From: Riptortus pedestris | Lineage: Eukaryota; Arthropoda; Insecta; Hemiptera; Alydidae | Assembly (NCBI GenBank): GCA_019009955.1 | Contig: CM032228.1 | Span: 223,793,501-223,857,500 of the forward strand | DNA: 64,000 nt | Reading direction: 5' to 3' | Part shown: in pieces, positions 1 through 11,990 of the stretch | Layout: every line of letters begins with the position of its first letter | Numbering within the stretch: the first letter of the stretch is position 1 | Notes under the pieces: model-generated | What the model saw: the letters and a program-made list of their open reading frames with translations, nothing else | What the model was told of the DNA's origin: nothing | The model's database searches: none | Translations under genes and position numbers: made by a program

Positions 1-15
1 AACTTCCATCAATTG

Positions 16-513
16 TAGTGGCGGCTTGTACCTAAAATTAGTGGGGGTGCTGCTCCAGAAAATGTTTAGCCTTTGTTTTAAAATTGTGTAAAAGGAAACA
101 AACATGTATAAAAAGAAAATTTATTTAGAAACTGGATAAAATCCTAATAGAACAAAATCAAGCATTTTTTACTTACTTTAACCTAAATTGTTACAGTTCA
201 AGCTTAATATATTCGGTCGGCACTGTGGGAACGACACTGCTCTCTATCCCTAGCAGGCTCGCGTGGCGCATGCGCACTACGGTCAAACACCTCGCCACTG
301 GAACTGTGAAGCGCACAGTTCCATACAAAAATTTTTGTATCTTTTTTCATAAACTGGGGAATGGTTACTGCATTAAGCTTATGGATTATATATTATACAA
401 GTATAAAGAAAGCATTAAAGAAAAAATGCTCATTATATTAAATGTTATAGATAATATCAACTGGAACTTGGGGGTGCTGCAGTTCCACAGTACCTATACG
501 CGAGCCGCTACTG
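16..513. mobile_element. hAT-like non-autonomous element (Tip100-type ends)
   Basis: The left end begins TAGTGGCGGCTTGTACC and the right end, read inverted, begins CAGTAGCGGCTCGCG. Both fit the CAGTGGCGGC terminal motif known from hAT-Tip100 elements. Each end is followed subterminally by GGGGGTGCTGC. The flanking octamers (8-15 ATCAATTG and 514-521 GACAAATG) match at 5 of 8 bases, as expected for an old 8-bp target duplication. A hairpin TGGAACTGTG-aagcg-CACAGTTCCA lies at 299-323. A 132-codon open frame at 225-623 crosses the right end and is not a gene. No transposase is present. Confidence 0.6.
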
Positions 514-2364
514 GACAAATGTTCCTGTATTACATTACCCACAATCGTGGACGGAGAAAACGAGGTCCCAGTAATGTATATTTGTATATAAATCGTCGTT
601 GTTCTAAGCATCTACCTCATTAACGACATTAATTCCGACAACGAAAGGCGGGGTATTAGAGAATTGATAAAATGAAATATCGTGTCTGATCGAAAAATGT
701 CACACCAGGCTTGTAAATAAAGGATTGCACTACAATTATTGTTTAGCTAACTTTCTAAAATGATGTAAAATATCTGCATAGGACCTTTTCTGTTTACCAG
801 AAGAAATCTATAAATTAAGTTGTATGTCAGTTTTTAATCCGACGTAATGGCCCGGAGATGAAATATTTTAAAACTAAATAATTTTAAATGAAAGGAGCTA
901 AACATTTTGTATATTAGTTAATAGGAGACCTAGGAAGCCATGTGGCGTTCGCGTCAGATTAATTTTTCATCGCTGAACCTTTCAATATCACTGTTCTGAC
1001 ATAATGAATTATGCTGGAAGCGGTCCTATTGATCTTCATCGGGGAAGATTCTGTCGTTTGATGTAAGGAAAAAAAAAAGCCGCCAATAATTTGGGGGCAC
1101 TTATTAAGTTAGATTCTGGAGCTGGTATTAGAAGGGTCTGCCATGTCCTACTCCTGATGTCTGTAATTTAATTTTTAATGATTTCACTTTGAACTAGATC
1201 TCCTCATTTTACGCAACGCCTTTACCTGATTAGCTCTGCTTTGGACGGTTTGTCCGACCTGTCTCAGCTCGATTGACACACATCGCGTCCATTAAGAATT
1301 ATCTAATACTCAAATCAATTTAGAATAATTCTTTGCTTTTTTAGCCGAACGAAGGTTTTTCCACAGGTAAAAGATATATTTATACATTCATTTATATAGG
1401 ACAATTAATACCACTCAATCAATGGGCACATAATGGAATACTGGTAACAACTAATGCATTAGATGACGTAGATCCCGATTAAACTCTTCATGCTGACGGA
1501 AATAAAAATAGATAATCAGGCATTTTATTAATCGAATATAAAAAATGTCTTCTATGTTGATAATAAAAATTTAAGCTCGTAAGAATTCGTACTAACCTTC
1601 AACCTGAAATCTTATAAATATTTAAATCAACAGAGTACATCAACAAAAATAATCTGGCCCAGAACTTCCAAGATTTAAATACGAATTGACAGTCAAATTT
1701 ATCTACAAAGATTAACAAAAACGTGACGAAAACTGAACACGTTTTGAATACACTATAACAAGTACAAAAAAAAAACAGTATTTTATGAATAGGTAAAATC
1801 ATCATACATTGAACTGGAAGGTAAAGAAATGATAAAGGCGCTCCAATAATACACAATAAAATTTCAAAGCTAGTTCTGCAAGATATTTTGGGGAACAAAT
1901 CTAATGAAATGTGCCCATGAAGATGGAGATCTACTTTAAAAGGGGAACACCTGAAATATATTCTAGCCGACATTAATAACACTAATCGCAAGACTAACCT
2001 TAACAAATAACGGAACTGGTATAAATTAACAAATAACAAATCTATACGAATTGTAAAACAAAAGCAATTCTGTCAAATATCCATTTTGGCAAGTAATCAT
2101 TCTGTCACTTAACTATACCCGACTTAAGTCATGCAACGTATAACAGTAGTGCTGAATTTGTTTCTAGAGCATCTTATAGAGCGCTATAAACATTGTTCGA
2201 TTATAAAATAAATACCAAAACTGAAATGTAATGCCACTTCATCCAAATAAGAGGATTTGGGGTGGATTATCTAGAGATTATTAAGTCTTTTCTGGCATAA
2301 ACGACACGGAAATCATATCCAAGACTGGAAGACGCCAAATGAATTAAGACGTCTTTAAAAAAAA
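514..2364. other. No recognisable feature
   Basis: AT-rich sequence. A 146-codon open frame on the minus strand (1599-2039) is hydrophobic and low complexity, has no splice context or family motif, and is probably chance. Confidence 0.5.
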
Positions 2365-3107
2365 AGTCCGACACGCAGGGGCTGCGTAAACTAAGCAGAT
2401 TTCCCACGTGAAGTTTTACAATAGAGAAATCCGCCTAATAACAACAGTAGTAGTAGGGAATCTCTCTCTAAACCTATTCACAAGGGACGAATAGTTACCG
2501 AAACGGTCCACAGTAGCTCTTGGCGGAGGGTCCCGAACATAGCCGACTCCTGCCGACCATACAAATGCAAATATCTCGGTTAATATTCAAGATACAGAAT
2601 AAATGTATAGAACAAAATTTACGGTAAATTTAATTTATTTTTTTTTATTTATTTATTAACGTCCACTTTTTGCAACTTAGGCTAATCAGGACGGGTTATC
2701 TACAGGTTACCACCCTTTTCTAGCCAGGGTTGGATTTTAGGACGTTATTTAATGAATTTCGTCACTAAATAATTTCCTTTGCCCAGGCGAGAATCGAACT
2801 CGCCACTCTAGGTTTACCATATGAGATAAAGGTCAACGAGATAAATTTAATTTGCAATACGATTGAGTCTATACAAGTTTTCGATCCGACGTACAATAAC
2901 AGAGATATTTCGAATTTTCGAAATTCCCCCTCTAAACCCCCCCTCCCAATGGTCCGATTTCAGCCATTAACGAACTTGATCTCTCTTTTTACGTAAAACG
3001 CTTAAATATGAAGTTTGGTAACGATCAAACAAAAATTGCGACCGCTAGAGCGTTAACAGACAAATATATATATAATTTTGAGCGGACCTCATTTTCGTCA
3101 TCTCCTG
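2365..3107 (-). mobile_element. HINE-TA element, 5'-truncated, with SINE insertion
   Basis: On the minus strand this is a HINE-TA copy. The 3' terminus lies at 2365 (AGTCCG on plus), the terminal stem-loop ACGCAG-GGG-CTGCGT at 2373-2387 and the 11-bp subterminal inverted repeat at 2395-2405. The body includes the C-rich run near 2930 and a short TA core near 3063. Sequence identity to other copies stops inside the 5' part at about 3107, so the 5' end is missing. A SINE sits inside it at 2637-2841. Confidence 0.8.
2637..2841 (-). mobile_element. tRNA-derived SINE, 5'-truncated, inside HINE-TA
   Basis: Contains the SINE body (reverse of GAGTTCGATTCTCGCCTGGGC, the B-box region) and its A/T-rich tail. 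It is flanked by a perfect 12-bp direct repeat, TAAATTTAATTT, at 2625-2636 and 2842-2853, which marks the target duplication. The tRNA acceptor and D-arm part of the head is missing. It post-dates the HINE-TA copy it interrupts. Confidence 0.85.
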
Positions 3108-4579
3108 TCAAGGGTGACTGGCAGGGTGAACACTGACTCCCCTCCCCAAATAAAAGGCTTGTCAGTGTACTGGACCATCTCATTCCAGGTCCTCCTTGGT
3201 AATGAGGGTTTGTACTTCGAGCTGATCTCTTACCACGTAAAAATTTGAAAATGCATTCCTCGAGGGAGGATCTTAGAGGCCAAAAGAAAATCACACCAGG
3301 AGCTGAACGATAGGTCTCCAGGCTATTAATGTATAAATGATCATGTCTTTGGAGATTATACACACCGAACTCACAGCTGCTAAAGAAGATACTGTGTGTT
3401 ATGGTTATAAAAGAATTCTTGGAGGATTCCTATGTAAGCTGTGAGAGGGAGCCTTAAGACGATTTCCTTGGGTCCTCGTAAAACTTGGAATGAGAGGAAT
3501 TTGCATGGAGAGCGAGCCGGGAGGGTTCCAACAGGTTCGACAATAAAATCACTCCTTGGACAAATACTATAAATAACGCCAGGGCAACTCCCCCGCACTC
3601 CGGTCTGGATCATATATGCACACGCATTCATATGCGCATGCTCCTATCTCCCTATAAAGGCATTTCATAGGCCACCCTTTTTGTGGAAGATTCAAACCGT
3701 GACTCCGCCTTCAAGCCCATATTTGTACCGTGAACGCATAAAATGAAACGAGAAAGGGCTTTAGAGAAATATAATAAATTTAAAATGCTTCTGTGACAGA
3801 TTTAAATTTGAATATTCTCCGAATGCTTTACACATATTTCGAAATGGCAAAAAAGGAAATTGTACGTACCCTTCAGCCATCCCATCATAATTACCTTCAC
3901 GACTGGCGCTACAAATGCTGAAGAACTTCAGATGCTGTTACCAACCTATTCAACAGTTGTCTTTAGGCAATGGCTAACCAATGGTATTCCATATTTAATT
4001 CCTTTACTGTCAACCCATTTCACATTCAATCTTTCTTCGCCGTCCGCTTCCCATCATTGTCATAATAGTGGCTAGTTGGATTTTTTTTGTCTTATATCAT
4101 AAATATATTTATATCGTAATCTCTTAGTTTTCAAATCAAGTGAAGTTACAGGTTTGATTTCACTTTTACCCTGGGTTATAACTTCGCGTTGATGCCACAT
4201 CACGTCAGTTATCATTTCTCGTATCCACTAGTCAGACGGAATTAGGATAGAAAGATAGTTTCACGGCCTATTTGATTTTTCTTCACTCGAGTTACCAAAA
4301 AGAATAGATTTATAACACTATTATTTTAGTCTATGAGTGATTTCCCTTAGGAAATACCCATAGGGAAATCTGATAAAAAAAAAAAATAAAAAAAAATTCT
4401 ATACGACATGACATATTGGGAATGTGTTTAGTTTGCGTAGCACCAATTTAGCAAGGCTTTTTTATTCAGATTATTTACCTTAAGGAAATTATTAGGGAAA
4501 TATTCAATTGTTTTACAGAGACCACCCTAATCATATACGCTACTATTTAACACTGTAAATATGTAAAATGTCTCATTTT
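3108..4579. other. Unassigned; GC-richer block with two minus-strand open frames
   Basis: From 3108 to about 3740 the sequence is richer in G and C than its surroundings. It holds minus-strand open frames of 83 codons (3380-3631) and 112 codons (3025-3363, running into the HINE-TA copy). I see no recognised domain, catalytic motif or clear splice pair. A decayed transposon or a lost exon is possible. The rest, to 4579, shows nothing apart from a weak HINE-end-like string near 4346-4375. Confidence 0.35.
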
Positions 4580-5155
4580 AGCATATTTCCCTTTAGGGAT
4601 ATGAGCAATTGATGTTACACTCATGGCGAAAACTTGTCTCAAATGTCTATCGATCTAGCCTGGGCGATGATAAAAATAGGGTCCGTTCAAAATTATATAC
4701 ATAAACAATGCCTGCCTTTTAACCCCTGTAGATGTTTACTGAACGCCGAAAACTAAAAATTGCAAATATCTCGGTAATAATCAAGGAACTGAAAAAGCGC
4801 ATATAACTATATTTATAGAACATACAATTTACAATAAGAACTTTTCTATATTTTTTTTCGATTCGACGTATAATAACGGAGATATTTGGAATTTTCGAAA
4901 TTACCCTGCTCTTACTGGTCCGATTTCAGCCGTTAAAGAACTTGACCTTTATTTTTACATAAAACTTTTAAATATCGAGTTTCGTAACGATCAGACAAAT
5001 ATGGCGATCGCTTGAGCATTAAGAGATATGTATATAATTTTGAAGGAACATCATTTTCGTCATCTCCTGGATAGGATCGATAGACATTGGAAGAGATATT
5101 TCGAAAATCGCCTGAAGAGTACGACCTCAATAGCTGAGTTAGGGGAAATCTGCTA
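4580..5155. mobile_element. Two-headed composite of HINE-TA copies
   Basis: Bases 4580-4702 match the 5' end of HINE-TA in plus orientation (AGCATATTTCCC onward, through the GTCCGTTCAAAA segment before the TA core). From about 4741 to 5155 the sequence matches HINE-TA in minus orientation and ends with the same 5' terminus inverted (GGGGAAATCTGCTA). The unit therefore has two 5' heads and no stem-loop 3' end, forming a fold-back of about 120-bp arms. Confidence 0.7.
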
Positions 5156-5846
5156 AAACAGATACAATTTAAAGCTGGGCTTCTAAAATTAACTACTAAA
5201 GTTGCTAAAACTATGGAACATTTTACAAACTGAATAAGTGAAATATAGTTTATTTAGGGCTGATCCCACGCACTGTTTATCCTACGTCATACGTTGTACA
5301 GGTGTCGTGTCATACTGACAGCCACATATGACAGTCATTCCCCTAATCTAGGATTACTGCCAGACTATACAAAGAGCCATTATATAAACATGTCAGGCTT
5401 ATAGCCACCATCAACCTGCCACTTGCCTCTTCCCAACGCGTATCAACTCCTCTCAAAAATTACTGCTTGAAGGACAGAATCTTAAATGGGCCAATCGATT
5501 AACTCCAATTTTAATTAAGAAAATGGTTTTGTTATTAAGACGTCGTCTTTTTGACAACTCTCGGAAATTTTGAAGGCTTAATTATCAATACGGGGAATCG
5601 CTTTGATAAATTGTTTTATAACAAGATACGGCCACTTATAGACAAACATGTTATCCTCTAATAGGTCGATAATAAATGTTATTCAAAATAATAAATATAC
5701 AGTTTACGAATATTCTCTAAGGGTTCAATAATTTATTCATTACATAGTTAGGCCAAATACTGTTATTTGTAAGCTGGGTTGCTGCCACTTAAAGTCAGAG
5801 CATGAGATCTTAGCCTTCCAGTGACGGAAATAAATTTGGCCTGACA
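5156..5846. other. No recognisable feature
   Basis: AT-rich unique-looking sequence; I see no repeat, exon or RNA gene. Confidence 0.5.
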
Positions 5847-6420
5847 ATGATTTTTTGTTGTACCCAGGATGTCTTTCTATTGGGTAAGGAACGTCAATGT
5901 CTGCGTTTCGGACGTTCTACGGATAATGTAAATTTTTTATCATCAACAATTATTGTTTTGGCTAATTTCCTAAAAAATCGATTTAATTTAGCCCAAAAAA
6001 TAAAACAAAAACTTATTAGTCTAGACAACACAAAATACATTCTATTGGTTGCCAGGACATGAAAATGTAGGACTGAATGAGACTGCGGATTCACAGGACA
6101 AAAAAGCAGTTGAGAAATTTGAAAATGAACAAACAGACGTATTACTTGAAGACATTTCAAGACAAACACAACACTTCATCTTAGATGCAGGCAAACCGAC
6201 TGGACTAACACATGACTAGAAACTACGAACAATTAAGAACACTATATGCATGTGGTCATCAAGTTTTAGAAACTCTAGGAGAGAAGAAGTAGTTCTCTCG
6301 AGACTTAGAATTAGATATACTAAATTATACCAACAAAAATACTGACAGAACGCTGAAAACGAAATCAGAACTTCCCCTATGACTTAAAAGACTTTTAGAG
6401 AACTTTTGAGAGAAGGCAGC
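5847..6420 (+). pseudogene. LINE ORF2 remnant: RNase H domain and C-terminal region
   Basis: A broken copy of the C-terminal part of a non-LTR retrotransposon polyprotein. At 6030-6090 one frame reads FYWLPGHENVGLNETAD, matching the WxPGHxGxxGNExAD signature of the RNase H domain of I/R1-type LINEs. This frame is shifted relative to the open frame at 5847-6062, which ends in its shadow. Further on, near 6278, the frame EEVVLSRLRIRYTKL aligns with the conserved tail RLRTGHTKLTH seen at 63897-63950 in this window. Stops and frameshifts show it is dead. No TSD was found. It shares its tail family with the copies at 44936-45672 and at the right edge. Confidence 0.7.
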
Positions 6421-6550
6421 ACATTAACTCATACCTGCACAAAATTCAAATATATTAGCATACAAATTAAGTCTGTTGTGTACAACAAAATTTCAATTTA
6501 TATGCATTAATTGTATTGTATATACTTCCTTGCGCGTGTCTATACATAAA

Positions 6551-7361
6551 TATAATATATAAAATTTCCATGTCACAATGTTAGTTACCGTACTCCTCCG
6601 AAACGGCTTTACGGATTTTTACCATATTTTATATGAGTATTCAGTAGGTCTGAGAATCGGCTACTATCTATTTTTCATACCCCTAATTGATAAGGGTTGT
6701 TCACCCTTAACATTTTTTTTTAATTTTTGGACGACATTTTTTGTTTTTATTTTTTTATAATGTGGTATTAAAAAATACATACAACCCTAAATTTTTACTT
6801 TTGTATCACCAACCCCTATTTTTTTTATAGCCATTTTAGTAATTTAATCATTATCATCCCGCTCGATAACTGATCAATTTTAGTGTTTTTAACTGTACTT
6901 CGATTAAAATTTCAATTTGCAATGACAATCAACAAATCCCAAGGCCAAACGATGTCTATTTGTGGCTTAGATTTGTGTACACCATGTTTTCACACGGGCA
7001 ATTGTACATAGCATGCTCTCGAGTGGGTAAACCATCCAGTTTGTTTGTGCTCGCTAAAGATGGGCTAACAAAAAATATTGTTCACACTATAGCATTAAGA
7101 GGTTGATGTTGTTTGTTAGTGTTAGTGTCGTAATTAATATGTGATATGTAATTTTAAGAAATAAACTATAATAACTTAAAAATAATATTGTTTGGCGTTT
7201 GTTATTTTTATATTACCTTATCGTTCATAACGCTTCATGCCTATCTCATGCATATACCACATACACACTTATAATAAGTAAGTTACTTTTTGTCTACACT
7301 AGAATTTATCTAGAAACTAGAAATAATTTATATGGCAAAACAACGTTTGCCGGGTTATCTA

Positions 7362-7362
<1 letters not shown>
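6551..7362 (+). mobile_element. Helitron, short, with helicase C-terminal remnant
   Basis: A canonical Helitron copy of 812 bp. The 5' end TATAATATATAAAATTTCC differs by one base from the TC-starting end of the second copy (41300-42096). The 3' end is CTAG at 7359-7362, preceded 7 bp after a perfect hairpin GGCAAA-acaacg-TTTGCC (7334-7351). Next to the CTAG is T and a (TA)n run, consistent with A|T targeting. Internally (6900-7105) it encodes a decayed helicase tail with the motif TINKSQGQT and a CSRVGKPS block, as in the Pif1-like domain of Helitron RepHel. The Rep domain is absent, so it is non-autonomous. Confidence 0.85.
6897..7105 (+). pseudogene. Helitron Pif1-like helicase C-terminus, fragment
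   Basis: Translated in pieces, this gives the last conserved segment of the Helitron helicase: MTINKSQGQTMSICGLDL, then, after a small frameshift near 6992, a CSRVGKPSSLFVLAKDGLT block. These correspond to helicase motifs V/VI of the Pif1/RecD family. The intact version of the same segment is on the minus strand at 41539-41763. The catalytic Walker motifs and the Rep domain are missing, so no enzyme can be made. Confidence 0.8.

Positions 7363-7397
<35 letters not shown>
7363..7397. repeat. (TA)n microsatellite
   Basis: TA dinucleotide run directly at the 3' end of the Helitron; it is probably part of the target into which the Helitron inserted. Confidence 0.9.
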
Positions 7398-7401
<4 letters not shown>

Positions 7402-8004
7402 ACTGTACGTGTGTATGTTACTGAGCTCCTCCTGAATGGCTGGACCGATTTGAATGAATTTTTATATATGCGTTTGGGTGACGCCCTGGATAGTTTAGAT
7501 TCACAAATCCCGGCAGATGGAGCAGGATTGGAGGTTGTAAGGGAGGCCTAAAATTAAAAAAACGTGATATTTCGTTTCCTATTGGTTTTTCGGCAAATAC
7601 GCACAGGATAAAAGTTGTTTATTTTGTTTTTTAAAGCAACTTTTATTTTATGCACTTTTGTTGTATAAAAAAGTATAAACAAGATATACAATAAAAAATA
7701 AAGTGGGAGCTAAACGGGGGGGGGGGGTGAACCGAACTTAACCAAACTCTATATGTAAATTAGCTTTAATTCTTCCGTGATTATAAGCTACTTTTAGGTT
7801 CAAAAGGGAGTGGGGGTTATAAGGAAGGCCTGAATAAAAAAATCGTGATATTTCATTTTCTATTTGTTTTTAGGATAACGAACACATAACAAAAGTTGTT
7901 TTTTGTGTTATGAAAAGTAGATTTTTTTTAAACATAATATTATTAAATTTAATATCCTAATCGCTTGAAATATCATGCATGACAACGTATGTCGGGTCCG
8001 CTAG
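7398..8004 (+). mobile_element. Second Helitron-like element, 3' end
   Basis: The 3' terminus reads GTCGGGTCCGCTAG followed by T (CTAG at 8001-8004), with a short hairpin GACA-acgta-TGTC 7 bp upstream (7981-7993). The interior has two diverged sub-repeats containing GGGAGTGGGGGTTATAAGG-like and GGAGGTTGTAAGGGAGGCC-like segments. The same interior recurs at 19204-19770. The 5' end may be merged with the TA run where the first Helitron inserted. No coding capacity. Confidence 0.6.
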
Positions 8005-8539
8005 TATGCTATATATCTTTTGGTTACAGATACCCTGAAGGAGGAGGACTTAACGACAATCATTAGCAAATGTACCATTTTCAGCCATGAATTTTCTCTT
8101 AGTCATTCACCAACTATGCTCATCACCAATTATTTTTTTATTTTTTTTTTTTTTTAATGTTCTGATTATAATAGCTTGAATTTAGTACCATGTCCATTTA
8201 CAAAATGCTTATTTATTTTACTATTGTTATTTGTTATTGCTAATTGCTGCTATTTCTTATTTGACTTTGCACAATTTTTGACTTTCTAAAGTCATATCAC
8301 ATTTGATGTGATATCCATAAATATAAAATATAAAAAATTTAGTTTGTTGCTAGATGTTAGTATAATTATTAAAAATATTATTCGGTTTAGGATATTCAAA
8401 TTATGGATACCATGATATCAGTTAATATAAGATTTTCATGTAAAACTTTGTTTTTGTAACTAAGCGAGTTATTCCTACTTTCTTGTTTCCAGTCAGATGA
8501 TCGCTTTTAGTCAAAAATAAAAGGTGAGAGAAGGGAGTT

Positions 8540-8590
8540 AACTGCACGTGGGAAATCTGCTAAGCTGAAGCAGCCTCTGTGTGACAGACT
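8540..8590 (+). mobile_element. HINE-TA 3'-end remnant
   Basis: CACGTGGGAAATCTGC (subterminal inverted repeat at 8550-8560) is followed by a decayed stem-loop and GTGACAGACTTTT, matching the HINE-TA 3' terminus. Upstream sequence from about 8430 (AACTAAGCGAGTTATTCCTA) resembles the decayed family member near 20650. Confidence 0.65.
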
Positions 8591-8946
8591 TTTCCAAGTA
8601 TAAACGAATCATCTAACTTTATTTGGATATGAATTCAATAACTTCAAAGAAAATTTAGGATTATTTAATTGTTTCACGTTAAATATTTTACTTCAGTATT
8701 GTTATTCCAAAGGTGAAATTCAATTTTTGTACTCCGATAGTCTTAACAATTGAGCCTTGGATTAAACAAAAAATAGCACAATTCCATGAGGCATTTATAC
8801 AAATTTACAACGTCTTTACAAGTCTGCTTAGCCTGAAACTCCTTCCTATTTGTCCATAAATAGTAATCGTTTTATTAGCCCGGAGGCAAATTCTCCTTTA
8901 TCCCGGGCCTAATCGAAATAGAGCTGTGCATATTAATTTGATTTCA

Positions 8947-9015
8947 CGCCCACGTTGTGCAACTAAGGCTAATCAAGATGGCCCATCTCCTGGCATACCA
9001 CCTGTTTTCGACCAT
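8947..9015 (-). mobile_element. SINE fragment, decayed
   Basis: CGCCCACGTTGTGCAACTAA with downstream GGCTAATCAAGATGG and a TACCACCTGTTTTCGACCA block match the 3' half of the SINE in minus orientation, with many substitutions. Confidence 0.55.
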
Positions 9016-9519
9016 TCAAAAATCTATACGCCATATTTGGTTAAACCTCCACGAAATAAAATTTCCCCTATCCAATATAAATCATATATCTATTCATTAT
9101 TAAATCGAAATTGAGCGAATAGGGTCAATTCGCTAGAAACGACAAACTTTAATTCGGTGTTACTTAAATATTAAATAATCTTTGAAGAATGAAAAGAGTT
9201 CTCGTGGAAGGTTTTAGCGTATTTTCAATCTTCAAGTAAGACAAGTGGATTGTCATCACCAAAACATTTTCCTTCACACTATTCTATCTGCGATCGTCTC
9301 GATATCCCTGAAGAAATGTTTTTAATGAATTATTGAGCCTTTAATGTTAGAAGTAACGATTACATCGAATATAAACCCTGCAGAGCATGTTTAAAAAAAT
9401 AATAGTAAATGGCGAGGAATTAACACGCTGTGACTGGTAAATAAAGGTTTCCATGAGGTCCAATATGGAGCCTGCCGTAAGTGTAGAAGAAAATTGGTGA
9501 GATTATGAAATTAGGAATG

Positions 9520-9620
9520 GGATGATTCCTCGTTGCACAGGGATTCGTCAGGGTTGCAGCCTTATAGTTTGCTGTCATTTGCCCTGCGCTCTGCCCCAAG
9601 AAGAGCTCATTGTGTATTTT
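9520..9620 (+). pseudogene. Possible reverse-transcriptase motif remnant
   Basis: At 9540-9563 one frame reads GIRQGCSL, which resembles the GxRQGCPLSP motif of LINE reverse transcriptases. The usual following LSPLLFN is lost (IVCCHLPCA instead). No YADD motif was found downstream. This may be a very old LINE fragment or a chance match. Confidence 0.3.
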
Positions 9621-11584
9621 GGAGTTTAATGATGATTTGTTCGTCCTCGAAAGCAGCTTTAAACTCGACATCCAGTCACTAGATGGCGCAGGGCCGGAAA
9701 CCATTCAGTGAAAAATGCGCATATAGGATCCACCAGAACAGAGTGCCCCCTCGGAACATCCTACTGCCTGGGCATGCCAATCCTTGCTCTACTTGGCACA
9801 CCATGGACGGGAATAATTCATGTGTCTGGAATATTTTAGTACATCTGGCAAAATGTGGGAATAAAAAGTGAAGAAACAGACAGGATTGTTCGACTTGACA
9901 GAATAATTTAAAGCTAGAAAGATGTTTAAAGAATCTTAGAACTATCATCAATGCTAGCAGGAAAATTGCTCAATGTAACAAAGACGTGATTCGTAATAAG
10001 GTGAGAGGTGTCAACCCATGACATCTGAAATACTCTATTGAGTCCTGGATCGATGCATACATCCTAATAAGCAAAATAAAATCAATTGCTATGATATATT
10101 TCAGGAGGAAGGAAACACTAGCAGAGATCATGCAAGAAATACCAATTCTAGCACTGCGTTGGATGATAGACCGAGCAAAGAGCTTATTGATGAGTCGTTG
10201 CCTGAGAACGGATGGAAACAATACTTTTCAGGAAAATGGCCAAAATGGAGGCTAATGAAGAATAGGACGGGGAAGTAAAGGAAGGTTTAGGAAGTCGGTG
10301 TTAAGGAGATCAATCATCAAAGCGAATAGAACATGCTCAGAAGAAGACAATTAATCGAAAGTCAGGTGCTAATTATTAGAGGATAACTTAAGAAGAGAAC
10401 TAGACATTACAATTTCTATATAAATATTATTAATTTTTTTGGAAATATATATGGGCAAACATCGATAGAAGTATACTACTTCAGATTTGACTTTCAAAGA
10501 GGAAGGCTACTGCCGCCATATAAGACCGTTGGACTCGGTAAATGGCTTTCGTGTAGCACAATATAGTGGTCATATTTGAGTACTTGGGGAAACCAAGGCA
10601 GCTCTAGATTTACTCTATGTCATTCAACTATCTTTGTTTGGACATTTCTCATTATCAATATCGTTATGTTACAATCAAACTCTTCTTCAACAGCCCGCGA
10701 TAGAAGAGGTTTAAGTTAGGTATTCTTATTGAAAAAAAAAAAAAAAAACAGTGTAGAACAGAAACAAAGAACTAGACTAATTGATTATGCTTTATAACTA
10801 TAAATAATTGACGCAATGTACTTGGGATTCAATAATACAGTCCGTTTCGCAGCACTGTTAATTTTCAGCTATCCAAAATGGACGATGAAAATATCATCGC
10901 ACATTATATTCCCTACTTTCCCCATAGTAAGCAGCCATTAAGAAAAGGACTTGATCGACATTAGTTGCTGAGTGATGCACGATGCTTTTAACCCCATAGT
11001 GACAAATAGTGTCAAGAACTACAGAAAACCCAAATTAGACGAGAAGGTAGAAATGACTACTGCATTATGTTAAGGGAAATATGCTAATTGACACAAAGTT
11101 GTACGGAAGATAACGGAGCTTACTTTGCAAATGGCGTATATTCTTCAAGGTCGGTAGCCAATTTCCTGTGCAAGCATTCAGGTCGTTAGTGATAGCATTT
11201 CCAATTATTTTATTTTTTTCGAATCGTTTTTAGTAGTTTATGCATTCTACTTTTTACATTCATAATTAAGACTATCACATTTATATCTAACATTAAGCTA
11301 TAAATTATGAACCAAAAAGTGATTATGAAGTAAGCTTTCCAAATTTCGTTCAATCTTAGCCAGAGTCCGCTCGTGTAAAGATTTCAGCTTATCCATTTCT
11401 TTACAGAACCTATCAGTGGATTGTACAAACATTTTTTTTAGTTATTAGAGGATAATTAAATAAAAAGTGACTTATGGAAAACGGATGTTTTTCAAATAAG
11501 TAGTACACAATTAATTTACAATTAATATTACTTTAATGTTACTCAAATAAGGATTATTTCATACCATTTCACAAAAATGTTAAT
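9621..11584. other. Unassigned stretch
   Basis: Overlapping open frames of 60-90 codons on both strands between 9679 and 10221 show no recognised domain. A-run at 10733-10748. Otherwise unique-looking and AT-rich. Confidence 0.4.
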
Positions 11585-11990
11585 TTTTAATAATTACATC
11601 AGTCATGTGGTGGCCATCTTCATTCAATACAGGTTTCCAGGCTCTGTAGAAAATCATTCGAAACTCGGGCCAACATCTCTTGATCTATCAAATTCACCTC
11701 TTCTGTAATTGTGTCCTTCAAGTCTATTAAATTACGGTGTTTGTGAGCATAAACTCGTTCTTTCAAATACCCTCACAAGAAGTAATCACAGTAGGACAAG
11801 CCCGGTGACCTAGGCGGCCACGATACGGTCATAACACGTGAAATCAGCTAGCCAAGAAACATGTTTGTCAAAACTTCCATGGATGTGCGAGCAATGTGCT
11901 TCGGTGCGCCATCTTGTAGAAAATAAACATCATCCATGTTGAATCCTCGCTTCTGAAGGTCTGGTCTGAGAAAAGATTGATCTGAATCTG
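11585..11990 (-). pseudogene. DDE/D transposase remnant (IS630/Tc1/mariner type)
   Basis: Minus-strand translation gives MDDVYFLQDGAPKHIARTS (about 11882-11938), containing the second catalytic aspartate in the classic QDGAPxH motif. About 35 residues later it gives WPPRSPGLSYCDYFL (about 11778-11822), containing the WPPRSPDLxxxDxFLW motif with the third catalytic position, then a GYLKERVYAHKHRNLIDLKD segment. In-frame stops replace W after YFL and occur again in the linker and near the C-terminus, so the gene is dead. The first catalytic aspartate and the DNA-binding domain were not found upstream. Such transposases are common in insects. No terminal inverted repeats were located. Confidence 0.8.

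Noticed and set aside
225..623. 132-codon plus-strand open frame
   Set aside because: It lies across the right end of the hAT-like MITE, with composition that follows base content and no domain; not a gene.
1599..2039. 146-codon hydrophobic minus-strand open frame
   Set aside because: Low-complexity F/L-rich translation of AT-rich DNA. No start context, splice sites or similarity to a membrane family could be argued.
3860..4075. 71-codon open frame with a hydrophobic start
   Set aside because: Short, no splice signals or conserved residues, and in AT-rich sequence; indistinguishable from chance.
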